Source of the DNA: 2-02-FULL-66-14 sp037443705 | GTDB taxonomy: Bacteria > Pseudomonadota > Gammaproteobacteria > Burkholderiales > SG8-39 | Direction: 5' to 3' | DNA: 64,000 bases | NCBI GenBank assembly: GCA_037443705.1 | Contig: JBBINV010000008.1 | Span: 1-64,000 of the forward strand | Shown: positions 42,902 through 52,400 of the stretch, piece after piece | Numbering within the stretch: the first letter of the stretch is position 1 | Layout: the number at the start of each line of letters is the position of its first letter | Notes under the pieces: model-generated | The model's input: only the letters and a program-made list of their open reading frames with translations | Database searches by the model: none | What the model was told of the DNA's origin: nothing | Program-made: the position numbers and the translations under genes

Positions 42902-44116
42902 ATGCCCGAAATCAGCCAGCGCGCATCCAGCCTCGGTACCGAGAACGCCTTCGTCGTGCTCGCCGAGGTGAACGCGCTCGCGGCGCGGGGCCGCGACATC
43001 GTCAGCTTCTGCATCGGCCAGCCCGATTTCGCCGCGCCGGAGAACGTCCAGGACGCCGCGATCCGGGCGATCCGCGAGGGCCGGCACGGCTACACGGCAT
43101 CGGCCGGGATCGACCCTCTGCGCGCGGCCGCCGCGAAATACCTGGCCGGGATGCGCGGGGGCCTTCCGATCCGCCCCGAGGACGTGGTGGTGGGCGCGGG
43201 CGCCAAGCCCTTCATCGCCTACGCGATCCTCTCGACGACCGATTACGGCGCCGGAGACGAGGTGATCTACCCCAACCCGGGATTCCCGATCTACGAGTCG
43301 CAGATCCGCGCCTGCGGCGCGGTGCCGGTGCCGGTCCACCTGAAGGAAGACCGGGACTTCGCGTTCGACCCGGCGGAACTGGAGCGGCTGATCACGCCGA
43401 AGACGCGGCTCCTGATCCTCAATTACCCGCACAACCCGACCGGGGGACTGCTCTCGAGGCGCGATCTCGAGGCCATAGCCTCCATTCTGGAGAGGCACCC
43501 GCGGATCTGGATCTATGCCGACGAGATCTATTCGAGGCTCTGCTATGGCGGCGAGTTCTTCTCGATCGCGCAGGTTCCCGGGATGTACGAGCGCACGATC
43601 GTCTCGGACGGCGCCTCCAAGACCTGGGCGATGACCGGCTGGCGCATCGGGTTCGCCGCCAACCCCGTGCTCGCGCCCGTGTTCACGCGCTGGATCACCA
43701 ATACCGACTCGTGCGCCTCGCAGATCTCGCAGTGGGCCGCGCTCGAGGCGGTGACGGGACCGCAGGAGGCCGCGGCCGCGATGAAGGAGAGTTTTCTGCA
43801 GAGAAGGAATCTGATCGTCGGCCTCCTGAACGGCGTCCCCGGGGTCAGCTGCCGCACCCCGGGCGGCGCGTTCTACGCCTGGCCGAACGTGACCGAGGCC
43901 TGCCGCCGGATCGGCGCGGCCGACTCCGAGGAGTTCAGGAAGCGCCTGCTGAACGAGGCGGGCGTCGCGGTGCTCGCCGACATCCATTTCGGCGCGCGCG
44001 TGCCGGGCGAGGGCCAGCACGTGCGCTTTTCCTACGCCACCTCGACCCGGGCGATCGAGCAGGGCGTGGCGCGCATGGCCGATTTCATCCGCAAGAACAC
44101 GCGCAAGGCGGCATGA
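42902..44116 (+). CDS. PLP-dependent aminotransferase, class I/II
   Basis: A 404-residue fold-type I aminotransferase: IGQPDFAAPENVQDAAIRAI, GYTASAGIDPLR, LNYPHNPTGG, IYADEIYSRLCY and the PLP lysine in SDGASKTWAMTGWRIGF. The FRFSYATST-like C-terminus (VRFSYATSTRAI) has the substrate-carboxylate Arg. It belongs to the aspartate aminotransferase subgroup; the amino donor is unknown. GGAGA lies 6-7 nt before the ATG. It begins an operon with nudJ and mnmA. Confidence 0.93.
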   Translation: MPEISQRASSLGTENAFVVLAEVNALAARGRDIVSFCIGQPDFAAPENVQDAAIRAIREGRHGYTASAGIDPLRAAAAKYLAGMRGGLPIRPEDVVVGAGAKPFIAYAILSTTDYGAGDEVIYPNPGFPIYESQIRACGAVPVPVHLKEDRDFAFDPAELERLITPKTRLLILNYPHNPTGGLLSRRDLEAIASILERHPRIWIYADEIYSRLCYGGEFFSIAQVPGMYERTIVSDGASKTWAMTGWRIGFAANPVLAPVFTRWITNTDSCASQISQWAALEAVTGPQEAAAAMKESFLQRRNLIVGLLNGVPGVSCRTPGGAFYAWPNVTEACRRIGAADSEEFRKRLLNEAGVAVLADIHFGARVPGEGQHVRFSYATSTRAIEQGVARMADFIRKNTRKAA

Positions 44117-44120
44117 CCTC

Positions 44121-44573
44121 ATGAGCCGCTGGCGACCGAGCGTCACCGTCGCCGCGGTGATCGAGCGCGACGGGCGTTTCCTTCTCGTGGAGGAGGAGGC
44201 CAACGGGCGGCTCGTGCTCAATCAGCCCGCGGGGCATCTGGACCCGGGGGAATCGCTCGTACAGGCGGTGGCGCGCGAGGTGCTGGAGGAAACGGCGCAC
44301 GTGTTCCGTCCCGCGGGGCTCGTCGGCGTGTACCGCTGGATCTACGACAGGGAAGACGTGACGTTTCTCCGGTTCTGCTTCACCGGCGAAGCGTCGGGAT
44401 TCGACCCCGCCAGGAAGCTCGACAGGGAAATCCGCGCGCTTCACTGGCTGCATCCCGGGGAATTGAAGGCGAGACAGGCGCAGCACCGTTCGCCGCTGGT
44501 GATGCGCTGCGTAGAGGACTACCTTGCCGGGCGGCGCTATCCGCTCGAGCTGCTCTCCGCGGACTTCGCATGA
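44121..44573 (+). CDS. nudJ: Nudix phosphatase NudJ-like
   Basis: A 150-residue Nudix enzyme. Its box is GHLDPGESLVQAVAREVLEE followed by TA, with the usual Gly after EET replaced by Ala. YRWIYDREDVTFLRFCF and the C-terminal region match NudJ, which removes phosphate from HMP-PP and nucleoside di/triphosphates. The stop overlaps the mnmA ATG (ATGA); the nudJ-mnmA order is the same as in E. coli, which supports the assignment. Confidence 0.9.
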   Translation: MSRWRPSVTVAAVIERDGRFLLVEEEANGRLVLNQPAGHLDPGESLVQAVAREVLEETAHVFRPAGLVGVYRWIYDREDVTFLRFCFTGEASGFDPARKLDREIRALHWLHPGELKARQAQHRSPLVMRCVEDYLAGRRYPLELLSADFA

Positions 44574-45625
44574 GAGTCGTAGTCGGCATGTCGGGAGGGG
44601 TCGACTCCTCGGTCGCGGCGCTCCTGTTGAAGCGCGCGGGCCACGACGTCGTGGGCCTGTTCATGAAGAACTGGGAGGACGACGACAGCGCGGAGCACTG
44701 CTCGACGCGCCAGGACCTGATCGACGCCGCCGCGGCGGCGGACGTGATCGGAATTCCGCTCGAAGCGGTGAACTTCTCGGCCGAGTACAAGGACCGCGTG
44801 TTCGCCGAGTTCCTGCGCGAGTACCGCGCCGGGCGCACGCCCAACCCGGACGTGCTGTGCAACGCCGAGATCAAGTTCAGGGCGTTCCTCGACCACGCCA
44901 TGGCGCTGGGCGCGGGCAGCATCGCCACGGGGCACTACGCGCGCGTCGTGGAGAAGAACGGCCTCTACGAGCTGAGGCGCGGCGCCGACGCGCGGAAGGA
45001 CCAGAGCTATTTCCTGCACCGGCTCGACCAGGCACAGCTCGCGCGCGTGGTGTTTCCGGTCGGGCACCTGGAAAAGACCGAGGTCCGCCGCATCGCGCTC
45101 GAGGCGCACCTGCCGAATCACGCCAAGAAGGACTCGACCGGCATCTGCTTCATCGGCGAGCGCCCGTTCCGCGAGTTCCTGAATCGCTACCTGCCTCGCG
45201 AGCCCGGGCCGATCCGCACCCCCGAGGGGCGCACGATCGGCGAGCACATCGGGCTCGCGTTCTACACCATCGGGCAGAGGAAGGGCATCGGCATCGGCGG
45301 CGCGGGCGAGCCCTGGTACGTCGCGGGCAAGGACCGCGACGCGAACGCGCTCATCGTGGTGCAGGGACACGACCACCCGCTGATGTTCAGGCGCGAGCTT
45401 TCCGCCGACGAGGCGAGCTGGATTTCGGGCGCGTCGCCCGCAGAGGGCTCGATCCACGGTGCCAAGACGCGCTACCGGCAGGCCGACGCGGTGTGTCGCG
45501 TGACGCGCTGCGAGGACGGGCGCCTCGCGCTCGAGTTCGACCGCCCGCAGTGGGCCGTCACCCCGGGCCAGTCGGTCGTGCTCTACGACGGCGACGCTTG
45601 CCTCGGCGGCGCGATCATCGCCTGA
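44570..45625 (+). CDS. mnmA: tRNA-specific 2-thiouridylase
   Basis: A 351-residue MnmA that installs the 2-thio group at wobble U34 of tRNA-Lys, -Glu and -Gln. The PP-loop is SGGVDSSVAA; the two catalytic cysteines are in NPDVLCNAEIKF and TGICFIGERPF. KDQSYFLHRLDQ and FYTIGQRKGIGIGG are also diagnostic. It is translationally coupled to nudJ. A 158-bp gap with a long hairpin follows. Confidence 0.97.
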   Translation: MRVVVGMSGGVDSSVAALLLKRAGHDVVGLFMKNWEDDDSAEHCSTRQDLIDAAAAADVIGIPLEAVNFSAEYKDRVFAEFLREYRAGRTPNPDVLCNAEIKFRAFLDHAMALGAGSIATGHYARVVEKNGLYELRRGADARKDQSYFLHRLDQAQLARVVFPVGHLEKTEVRRIALEAHLPNHAKKDSTGICFIGERPFREFLNRYLPREPGPIRTPEGRTIGEHIGLAFYTIGQRKGIGIGGAGEPWYVAGKDRDANALIVVQGHDHPLMFRRELSADEASWISGASPAEGSIHGAKTRYRQADAVCRVTRCEDGRLALEFDRPQWAVTPGQSVVLYDGDACLGGAIIA

Positions 45626-45708
45626 ACGCCTGCGCGGCGCGGTCCGGTCGCGGTTGTCCCCGGGGACGAGGCGCGCGTACGGGCTGGCGAGGCAGGCGGG
45701 AGGTATCA

Positions 45709-45755
45709 GGGCATAAGTGCGCCGGCGGGCGCGCATTATGCCCGCGGCGTATAAT
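45709..45755 (+). promoter_or_regulatory. Long imperfect hairpin and -10 box upstream of purB
   Basis: GGGCATAA (45709-45716) pairs with TTATGCCC (45736-45743), with further GC pairing inside. TATAAT at 45750-45755 is a consensus -10 element, placing transcription start near 45762. The hairpin could terminate mnmA or act as an operator for purB. No good -35 is visible at 17 bp. Confidence 0.5.
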
Positions 45756-45783
45756 CGGCTGTCAAAAGAACCGCGCCCCATCC

Positions 45784-47148
45784 ATGCCTTCGCCGCTCGC
45801 CGCGCTGTCGCCGCTCGACGGCCGGTACGCCGGGTCCGCCGATCCCCTGAGGCCCTACTTCAGCGAGCACGCGCTCATCCGCTACCGGGTGCGCGTGGAG
45901 CTCGCTTGGCTCGCGGCGCTTGCCGCCGAGCCCGCGATCGCCGAGCTCCCGCCCTTCTCGAAGGCGACGCGCGCCGCGCTCGAGCGCCTGGTCTCCGGCT
46001 TCGGCGAGAAGGACGGCGGGCGCATCAAGGCGATCGAGGCGCGCACCAACCACGACGTCAAGGCGATCGAGTACTGGCTGAAGGAGCAGCTCGGAAGGAA
46101 CCGCGAGGTCCGGGCTTCGCTCGAGTTCATCCATTTCGCCTGCACCTCGGAGGACATCAACAATCTCGCCTGGGCGCTGATGCTCGCGCAATCGCGCGAG
46201 CGGGTGATGCTGCCGGCGCTCGACGCGCTCGCCGGTTCGCTGCGCACGATGGCGCGGCGCTACGCCGCCGTTCCGATGCTCGCGCGCACGCACGGCCAGC
46301 CCGCCTCGCCCACCACGCTCGGCAAGGAGCTCGCCAACGTCGTGCACCGGCTGCAGCGCGCGCGCACGCGCATCGCCGGCGTGCCGATCCTCGGCAAGAT
46401 GAACGGCGCGGTCGGGAACTACCACGCGCACACGATCGCCTACCCGCGTTTCGACTGGGAGGGTTTCTGCCGGCGCTTCGTGGAGGGGCTCGAGCTCGAT
46501 TTCAACCCTTACACCACGCAGATCGAGCCGCACGACACCTGCGCCGAGCTGTTCGACGCCTATGCGCGCGCGAATTCCATCGTACTCGACCTCGACCGCG
46601 ATCTGTGGGGCTACGTATCGCTCGGCTACTTCCGCCAGAAGCCGAAGAAGGGCGAGGTCGGATCCTCGACCATGCCGCACAAGGTGAACCCGATCGACTT
46701 CGAGAACTCGGAAGGAAACCTCGGCGTGGCGAACGCGCTGCTGCGGCATCTCGCGGAGAAGCTCCCGGTGTCGCGCTGGCAGCGCGATCTCTCGGACTCC
46801 ACCGCGCTGCGCAACGCGGGCGCGGCGCTCGGGCACACGCTGCTCGCGTGGCGCGCCTGCCTGCGCGGCCTGGGCAAGCTCGAGGCCAATCCGGCGCGCA
46901 TGGCGGAAGACCTCGACGCGAACTGGGAAGTGCTGGCGGAAGCCGTGCAGCAGGTGATGCGGCGCCACGGTGTTCCCGGCGCCTACGAGAAGCTGAAGGC
47001 CCTCACCCGCGGCCGCCGTCTTGACCGGAAGACCCTCGCGGCCTTCGTTCGAAAGCTGCCAATACCGGCAGATGCGCGAAATCGCCTGCTGCGACTGACT
47101 CCCGCGAGGTACACCGGCCTGGCGGAAAAGCTGGCCAGGCGAATCTAG
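45784..47148 (+). CDS. purB: Adenylosuccinate lyase
   Basis: A 454-residue PurB, acting twice in purine synthesis (SAICAR to AICAR and adenylosuccinate to AMP). Typical segments are LSPLDGRYAGSADPLRPYFS, CTSEDINNLAWALM, RTHGQPASPTTLGKE, the fumarase-superfamily signature GSSTMPHKVNPIDFEN, and SDSTALRNAG. The length equals the E. coli type (456). It is preceded by a TATAAT promoter box. Confidence 0.97.
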   Translation: MPSPLAALSPLDGRYAGSADPLRPYFSEHALIRYRVRVELAWLAALAAEPAIAELPPFSKATRAALERLVSGFGEKDGGRIKAIEARTNHDVKAIEYWLKEQLGRNREVRASLEFIHFACTSEDINNLAWALMLAQSRERVMLPALDALAGSLRTMARRYAAVPMLARTHGQPASPTTLGKELANVVHRLQRARTRIAGVPILGKMNGAVGNYHAHTIAYPRFDWEGFCRRFVEGLELDFNPYTTQIEPHDTCAELFDAYARANSIVLDLDRDLWGYVSLGYFRQKPKKGEVGSSTMPHKVNPIDFENSEGNLGVANALLRHLAEKLPVSRWQRDLSDSTALRNAGAALGHTLLAWRACLRGLGKLEANPARMAEDLDANWEVLAEAVQQVMRRHGVPGAYEKLKALTRGRRLDRKTLAAFVRKLPIPADARNRLLRLTPARYTGLAEKLARRI

Positions 47149-47209
47149 AAGAAGAAACGCCCTGTTCTACGCCGCGACAATCTTCCTGTCGTCGCTCCTG
47201 CTGTTCCTG

Positions 47210-49171
47210 GTGCAGCCGCTCATCGCGCGCCTGATCCTGCCCTGGTTCGGCGGGAGCGCGGCGGTGTGGACCACCTGCATGCTTTTTTTCCAGACGCTGC
47301 TGCTCGCGGGCTACGCCTACGCGCACGGATCCGCGGGGCGTCTCGTGCCGCGCGCGCAGGCCGCGGTGCACACGCTGCTGCTCGGAGCTTCGCTCGTGGT
47401 GCTTCCGATCGCTCCGGCCGAGTCGTGGAAACCGCAGGGCGGCGAGGAGCCGGTCACCTACATCCTGCTCGTGCTCGCGGCCGCGGTCGGGCTGCCGTAC
47501 TTCCTGCTCGCCTCGACCAGCCCGCTCCTGCAGGCGTGGTTCGCGCGCGCGCGCGCGGGCGAAAACCCGTACCGCCTGTTCGCGGTTTCCAACCTTGCTT
47601 CGCTTCTTGCGCTCGTGGGCTATCCCTTCCTGGTGGAGCCGTTTCTCGGCGCACGGGATCAGGTTTCGCTCTGGTCGGGGCTGTACGCGCTTTTCGCGCT
47701 GCTCTGCGCAGGGCTCGCGTGGATGGCCGCCGGCGCCAGGCACGCCGGCAGGGCCGGGACCGAGGACCGTTCCAGGCCTCCCGCGCGCTCCGACTATTCT
47801 CTCTGGCTCGCGCTGTCCGCGACCGGCTCGGTGCTGCTGCTCGCGGTGACCAACCACATCACGCAGAACGTGGCTTCGATCCCGCTGCTCTGGCTCGCGC
47901 CGCTGACGCTCTACCTGCTCACGTTCATCCTCGCCTTCGAGGGGCGGGGCTTCTACCGCACCGAGATCGCGTGGAGCTTCGTGCTGGTGTGGATCGCGGG
48001 CATGGCGTGGCTGCTCGTCGACACCTCGCACCAGTTCGACCTGTACCTCCAGCTCGGGATGTACCTGTCGGGATTGTTCGTGGGGTGCCTGTTCTGCCAC
48101 GGCGAGCTCTACCGCTCGCGCCCGGCGGCGCGGTACCTGACCGCGTACTATCTCACGATCTCGGCGGGCGGCGCGCTCGGCGGGCTGTTCGTGGCGGTGG
48201 TGGCGCCGCTCGCCTTCGACGGCTACTACGAGCTGGGCCTGGCGCTGGTCGCGCTCGCGTTCCTCGCCGCGGTGCGCTTCGCCAACCTCAACCAGATCGC
48301 GCGGCTCGCGAGCCTCGGGATGGTGATGGCCGCGGCCGGCTGCGCGCTCTACGACGGCCTGCGCTATCAGAAGGACGTGCTCGTGTCGGCGCGCAACTTC
48401 TACGGCGTCCTGCGGGTCAAGGAGTACGGCGCCGAGGGCTCCGCAAACCATCTTCGGCGCCTGGTGCACGGCGTGATCATGCACGGGGAGCAATACCTGG
48501 ATCCGGCGCAGCGCGCCAAGCCGACCACCTACTACCAGGAGACCTCGGGCGTCGCGGCGGCGATCCGGAGCTTCGGAGCCCGTCCCTCGATCCGGGTCGG
48601 CCTGATCGGGCTGGGCGCGGGGACGCTCGCCGCCTACGGGCGCAACGGCGATACCTACCGCTTCTACGAGATCAACCCGCAGGTGATCGCGGTGGCGAAG
48701 CGCGAGTTCACCTACCTCGGCGACAGCGCCGCGAAGACCGAGATCGCGCTCGGGGACGCGCGCCTGAACCTCGAGCGCGAGGCGCCGCAGGGCTTCGACG
48801 TGCTCGCGGTGGACGCGTTCTCGAGCGACTCGATCCCGGTGCACCTGATCACGAAGGAGGCGCTCGGCGCCTACCTGCGGCACATGAAGCCGGATGGCAT
48901 CGTCGCGTTCCACGTCTCGAACCGCTTTCTCGACCTGGTGCCGGTGGTGGCGCGCCTGGCGAAGGAGCACGGTGCGCACGCGGCGCTCGTGGACGAGGAA
49001 TCCGGCGAGGACGAGGACCGGACCACGAGCACCTGGGTGCTTGTCTCGCGCGACGCCCGGGCGCTCGAGCGCCCCGAGATCATGGCGGCGGGCGCTACCG
49101 CGCCCGAGGAGCGCCCCGAGTGGCGTGCCTGGACCGACGACTACTCGAACCTGATTCAAATCCTGAAATGA
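47210..49171 (+). CDS. Membrane protein fused to a spermidine-synthase-like domain
   Basis: About 653 residues from GTG 47210. The N-terminal half holds many membrane helices, starting LILPWFGGSAAVWTTCMLFF. The C-terminal ~200 residues form a spermidine-synthase-like Rossmann domain (VGLIGLGAGTLAAYGRNGD, FYEINPQVIAVAKREF, VLAVDAFSSDSIPVHLITKE). Substrates are unknown. The frame is open upstream and encodes ALFYAATIFLSSLLLFLV, the normal first helix, but offers only CTG (47162) as a start, so the true N-terminus is probably further left. Confidence 0.82.
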   Translation: MQPLIARLILPWFGGSAAVWTTCMLFFQTLLLAGYAYAHGSAGRLVPRAQAAVHTLLLGASLVVLPIAPAESWKPQGGEEPVTYILLVLAAAVGLPYFLLASTSPLLQAWFARARAGENPYRLFAVSNLASLLALVGYPFLVEPFLGARDQVSLWSGLYALFALLCAGLAWMAAGARHAGRAGTEDRSRPPARSDYSLWLALSATGSVLLLAVTNHITQNVASIPLLWLAPLTLYLLTFILAFEGRGFYRTEIAWSFVLVWIAGMAWLLVDTSHQFDLYLQLGMYLSGLFVGCLFCHGELYRSRPAARYLTAYYLTISAGGALGGLFVAVVAPLAFDGYYELGLALVALAFLAAVRFANLNQIARLASLGMVMAAAGCALYDGLRYQKDVLVSARNFYGVLRVKEYGAEGSANHLRRLVHGVIMHGEQYLDPAQRAKPTTYYQETSGVAAAIRSFGARPSIRVGLIGLGAGTLAAYGRNGDTYRFYEINPQVIAVAKREFTYLGDSAAKTEIALGDARLNLEREAPQGFDVLAVDAFSSDSIPVHLITKEALGAYLRHMKPDGIVAFHVSNRFLDLVPVVARLAKEHGAHAALVDEESGEDEDRTTSTWVLVSRDARALERPEIMAAGATAPEERPEWRAWTDDYSNLIQILK

Positions 49172-49226
49172 AAAACCGGGACAGACCCGGTTTTCGGAAA
49201 ACGAAAACCGGGTCTGTCCCGGTTTT
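49172..49226. repeat. Head-to-head pair of the 23-bp palindromic element (copies 3 and 4)
   Basis: 49172-49194 has the ACAGA loop, 49204-49226 the TCTGT loop, separated by 9 nt. The pair exactly fills the space between two convergent stop codons: the plus-strand fusion protein ends at 49171 and secF ends at 49227. Each copy faces the gene it follows, as expected for terminators. Confidence 0.88.
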
Positions 49227-50168
49227 TCAGACGACCGCGCCCTCGTGCTCGTCGCGCCGGTCGCGCTTGGGCGGGCGGATGAACTGCTCGCGCCGCACGC
49301 CCAGCCACATGACGAGGGGACTCGCGACCAGCACCGAGGAGTAGATCCCGAACATGATGCCGATGGTGAGCGCGAGCGCGAAATAGTGCAGCGCCGCGCC
49401 ACCGAAGAGCAGCATGGTGAGCACCATGATCTGCGTGCTTCCATGCGTGATGATGGTGCGCGAGATCACGCCCGTGATCGCCGCGTCGATCACCTCGGGC
49501 ACGGCCGCCTTGCGCAGTTTCCGGAAGTTCTCGCGCACGCGGTCGAACACCACCACCGATTCGTTGACCGAATAGCCGAGCACCGCGAGCACCGCGGCGA
49601 GCACCGGAAGGGAGAACTCCCACTGGAAGTAGGCGAAGAAGCCCAGGATGATCACGACGTCGTGCAGGTTCGCGATGATCGCAGAGAGCCCGAAGCGCCA
49701 CTCGAAGCGCATCCAGAGATACAGCACGATCCCGACCGCGGTGACGAGGAGCGCCAATGCGCCGTACTCGGCGAGCTCCTCGCCGACCTGGGGCCCGACG
49801 AACTCGACTCGCCGTACCTCGGCGCTCGGGTCCTGCGCGCGCAGCAGCGCCTGCACCTTCTCGGAGAGCGCCGCGCTCGACTGGCCTTTCTCGAGCGGCA
49901 GGCGGATCAGGACGTCGCGCGAGGAGCCGAAGTTCTGCACTTCGACCTTGAACCCGGCCTTCTCCAGGGTCTCGCGGATCTTCTGCGCGTCGGCGCTGTC
50001 CCTGTAGGCCACTTCCATCACGGTGCCGCCGGTGAACTCGATCGAGAAGTTGAGGCCCTTCACGGCGAGGAAGTACACCGCCGCGAGGAACGTGACCGCC
50101 GAGATCACGTTGAACGCGAGCGCGTATCGCATGAACGGGATCACGCGGCGGATCTTGAAGAATTCCAT
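49227..50168 (-). CDS. secF: Protein translocase subunit SecF
   Basis: A 313-residue membrane component of SecDF, which uses the proton gradient to help pull proteins through SecYEG. It has six helices; GLNFSIEFTGGTVMEVAYRD and the C-terminal LAVLGYSVNESVVVFDRVRE and GVISRTIITHGSTQIM are family signatures. It is transcribed after secD with 5 nt between. Confidence 0.96.
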   Translation of the reverse strand: MEFFKIRRVIPFMRYALAFNVISAVTFLAAVYFLAVKGLNFSIEFTGGTVMEVAYRDSADAQKIRETLEKAGFKVEVQNFGSSRDVLIRLPLEKGQSSAALSEKVQALLRAQDPSAEVRRVEFVGPQVGEELAEYGALALLVTAVGIVLYLWMRFEWRFGLSAIIANLHDVVIILGFFAYFQWEFSLPVLAAVLAVLGYSVNESVVVFDRVRENFRKLRKAAVPEVIDAAITGVISRTIITHGSTQIMVLTMLLFGGAALHYFALALTIGIMFGIYSSVLVASPLVMWLGVRREQFIRPPKRDRRDEHEGAVV

Positions 50169-50173
50169 TCAGC

Positions 50174-52033
50174 CTACTTCCACGTTGTGTTGCCGATCGA
50201 GAGCGCCGCAACGCGCCGCCGATGGCCGTAGGTGAGGTTCACGATCGCGCGCGACACCACGACCGACGAGAAGATCGAGGTGAGGATGCCGAGCACGTGC
50301 ACCACGGCGAAGCCGCGCACCGGCCCGGAGCCGAAGATGAGCAGCGCCAGGCCCGCGATGAGCGAGGTGACGTTGGAATCGAGAATCGTGCCCCAGGCAC
50401 GCTCGTAGCCCGCGGCGATCGCCGCCTGCGGCGATTGCCCGCCGCGGATCTCCTCGCGGATGCGCTCGTTGATGAGCACGTTGGCGTCGATCGCCATGCC
50501 GAGCGTGAGCGCGATCGCGGCGATCCCGGGGAGCGTGAGCGTGGCCTGCAGCAGCGACAGGATCGCGATCAGGAAGAGCAGGTTCACACCCAGCGCGAGC
50601 GACGAGAACACGCCGAACAGCACGTAGTAGACCGACATGAACGCGACGATGGCGATGAATCCCCAGAGGGTGGCGTTGAAGCCCTTCTCGATGTTCTCGC
50701 GCCCGAGGCTCGGGCCCACGGTGCGCTCCTCGACGATTTCCATGGGCGCGGCGAGCGACCCCGCGCGCAGCAGCAGCGCGACGTCGTTCGCCTCCGTGGT
50801 CGTCATGCGACCGGAGATCTGCACGCGACCGCCCGGGATCTCGGTGCGAATCACGGGCGCGGTGATCACCTCGCCCCTGCCCTTCTCGATCAGGAGGATC
50901 GCCATGCGCTTGCCGACGTTCTCGCGCGTCACTTCCTGGAAGATGCGGGCACCCTGGCCGTCGAGGCGCAGGTGCACGGCCGGCTCGTTGGTCTGCGAGT
51001 CGAATCCGGGCTGGGCGTCCGTGAGCCGGTCGCCGGTGAGCACCACCTGCTTCTTCACGAACAGCGGCTGGCCGTTCCGCTCGACGTAGTATTCGGCGCC
51101 GAACGGGACTTCGCCGCGCGCCGCCGCGGCGAGCAGGTCCGGGGTCATCTTCTCCTCGTCGACCATGCGGATCTCGAGGCTCGCGGTGCGCCCGAGGATG
51201 TCCTTGGCCTTGGCCGTGTCCTGCACGCCGGGCAGCTGCACCACGACGCGCTCGGCGCCCTGCTGCTGGATTACGGGCTCGGCCACACCGAGCTCGTTGA
51301 TGCGGTTGTGCAGCGTGGTGATGTTCTGCTTGAGGGCGTACTCCTGCGTGCGCTTCACCGCCTCGGGCTTCAGCGTCGCCACCAGCAGGTGATCCTGCCC
51401 GTCGTCGCGCGTCGCGAACGCGAGGTCGGTGAGGTTGCCCGCGAGCGTGTCGCGCGCCCTGTCGCGCGCGGCGGCATCCCGGAAGCGCACCCGCAGGCTC
51501 TGGCCCTCGCGCGTGACACCGCCGTGGCGGACCGATCTCTCGCGCAGCTGCGAGCGCACGTCGGCGGCGAGGCTTTCCAGGCGCTTCGAGAGCGCCGCCT
51601 GCATGTCGACCTGGAGCAGGAAGTGCACGCCGCCGCGCAGGTCGAGGCCCAGGTACATCGGCAGCGCGCGGATCGCCGTGAGCCAGCCGGGCGAGGACGA
51701 CTGGAGATTGAGCGCCACGACGTAGGCGGCGTTCCGGGGATCGGGGTTGAGCGCGCGCTCGAGCGCGTCGCGCGCCCTGAGCTGCGTGTCGGTGTCGAGA
51801 AAGCGCGCCCGCACGCTCGCCGGCTCGATCGCGAGGCCCGAGGGCGCGAGCTTCGCCGCGGCGAGCGCTTCCTCGACCCGCTTCAGGAGCGCCGCGTCGA
51901 CCTTGACGGTCGCCTTCGCGCTCGAGACCTGGACCGCGGGCGACTCGCCGAAGAAGTTCGGCAGCGTGTACAGGAACGCGACCGCGATCGCGAACCCGAT
52001 CAGCGCGTACTTCCAGGCCGGATAGCGGTTCAC
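50174..52033 (-). CDS. secD: Protein translocase subunit SecD
   Basis: A 619-residue SecD: N-terminal helix, a long periplasmic P1 region (LGLDLRGGVHFLLQVDMQAA), and a helix bundle with LGMAIDANVLINERIREEIR carrying the proton-relay Asp. The GTG start abuts the yajC stop (TAAGTG). It works with SecF and YajC in the cytoplasmic membrane. Confidence 0.96.
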   Translation of the reverse strand: MNRYPAWKYALIGFAIAVAFLYTLPNFFGESPAVQVSSAKATVKVDAALLKRVEEALAAAKLAPSGLAIEPASVRARFLDTDTQLRARDALERALNPDPRNAAYVVALNLQSSSPGWLTAIRALPMYLGLDLRGGVHFLLQVDMQAALSKRLESLAADVRSQLRERSVRHGGVTREGQSLRVRFRDAAARDRARDTLAGNLTDLAFATRDDGQDHLLVATLKPEAVKRTQEYALKQNITTLHNRINELGVAEPVIQQQGAERVVVQLPGVQDTAKAKDILGRTASLEIRMVDEEKMTPDLLAAAARGEVPFGAEYYVERNGQPLFVKKQVVLTGDRLTDAQPGFDSQTNEPAVHLRLDGQGARIFQEVTRENVGKRMAILLIEKGRGEVITAPVIRTEIPGGRVQISGRMTTTEANDVALLLRAGSLAAPMEIVEERTVGPSLGRENIEKGFNATLWGFIAIVAFMSVYYVLFGVFSSLALGVNLLFLIAILSLLQATLTLPGIAAIALTLGMAIDANVLINERIREEIRGGQSPQAAIAAGYERAWGTILDSNVTSLIAGLALLIFGSGPVRGFAVVHVLGILTSIFSSVVVSRAIVNLTYGHRRRVAALSIGNTTWK

Positions 52034-52366
52034 TTACTGGAGGCTTTTGATCGTGCCCTTCGGGAGCAGCGTCTGCACCGCCTGCTTCTGCACGCTGATT
52101 TCCGTGCCCTGTGCGATCTCGAGCGAGAGGTAGGCCTCGCCGATCTTCGTGACTTTCCCGACCACGCCTCCCGCCGTGACGACCTCGTCGCCCTTCTGCA
52201 GCGCCTCGATCATCTGCTTGGTCTCCTTGGCGCGCTTCATCTGCGGGCGGATCATGAGGAAGTAGAGCAGGACGAACATCAGGATGATCGGAAGAAACCC
52301 GATCAGCCCGGCGTCGCCGGCGGGCGCGCCGCCGGCGCCTTGCGCGAATGCCGTGGAAATGAGCAC
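52034..52366 (-). CDS. yajC: Preprotein translocase subunit YajC
   Basis: A 110-residue protein with one membrane helix (LIGFLPIILMFVLLYFLMIR) followed by PQMKRAKETKQMIEALQKGD and a small cytoplasmic domain (EVVTAGGVVGKVTKIGEAYL). It belongs to the SecDF-YajC accessory complex. It lies between tgt and secD, the classical order. Confidence 0.95.
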   Translation of the reverse strand: MLISTAFAQGAGGAPAGDAGLIGFLPIILMFVLLYFLMIRPQMKRAKETKQMIEALQKGDEVVTAGGVVGKVTKIGEAYLSLEIAQGTEISVQKQAVQTLLPKGTIKSLQ

Positions 52367-52400
52367 GCAGACTCCCCGAAATGCCTGAAAAAGCGGCGAA

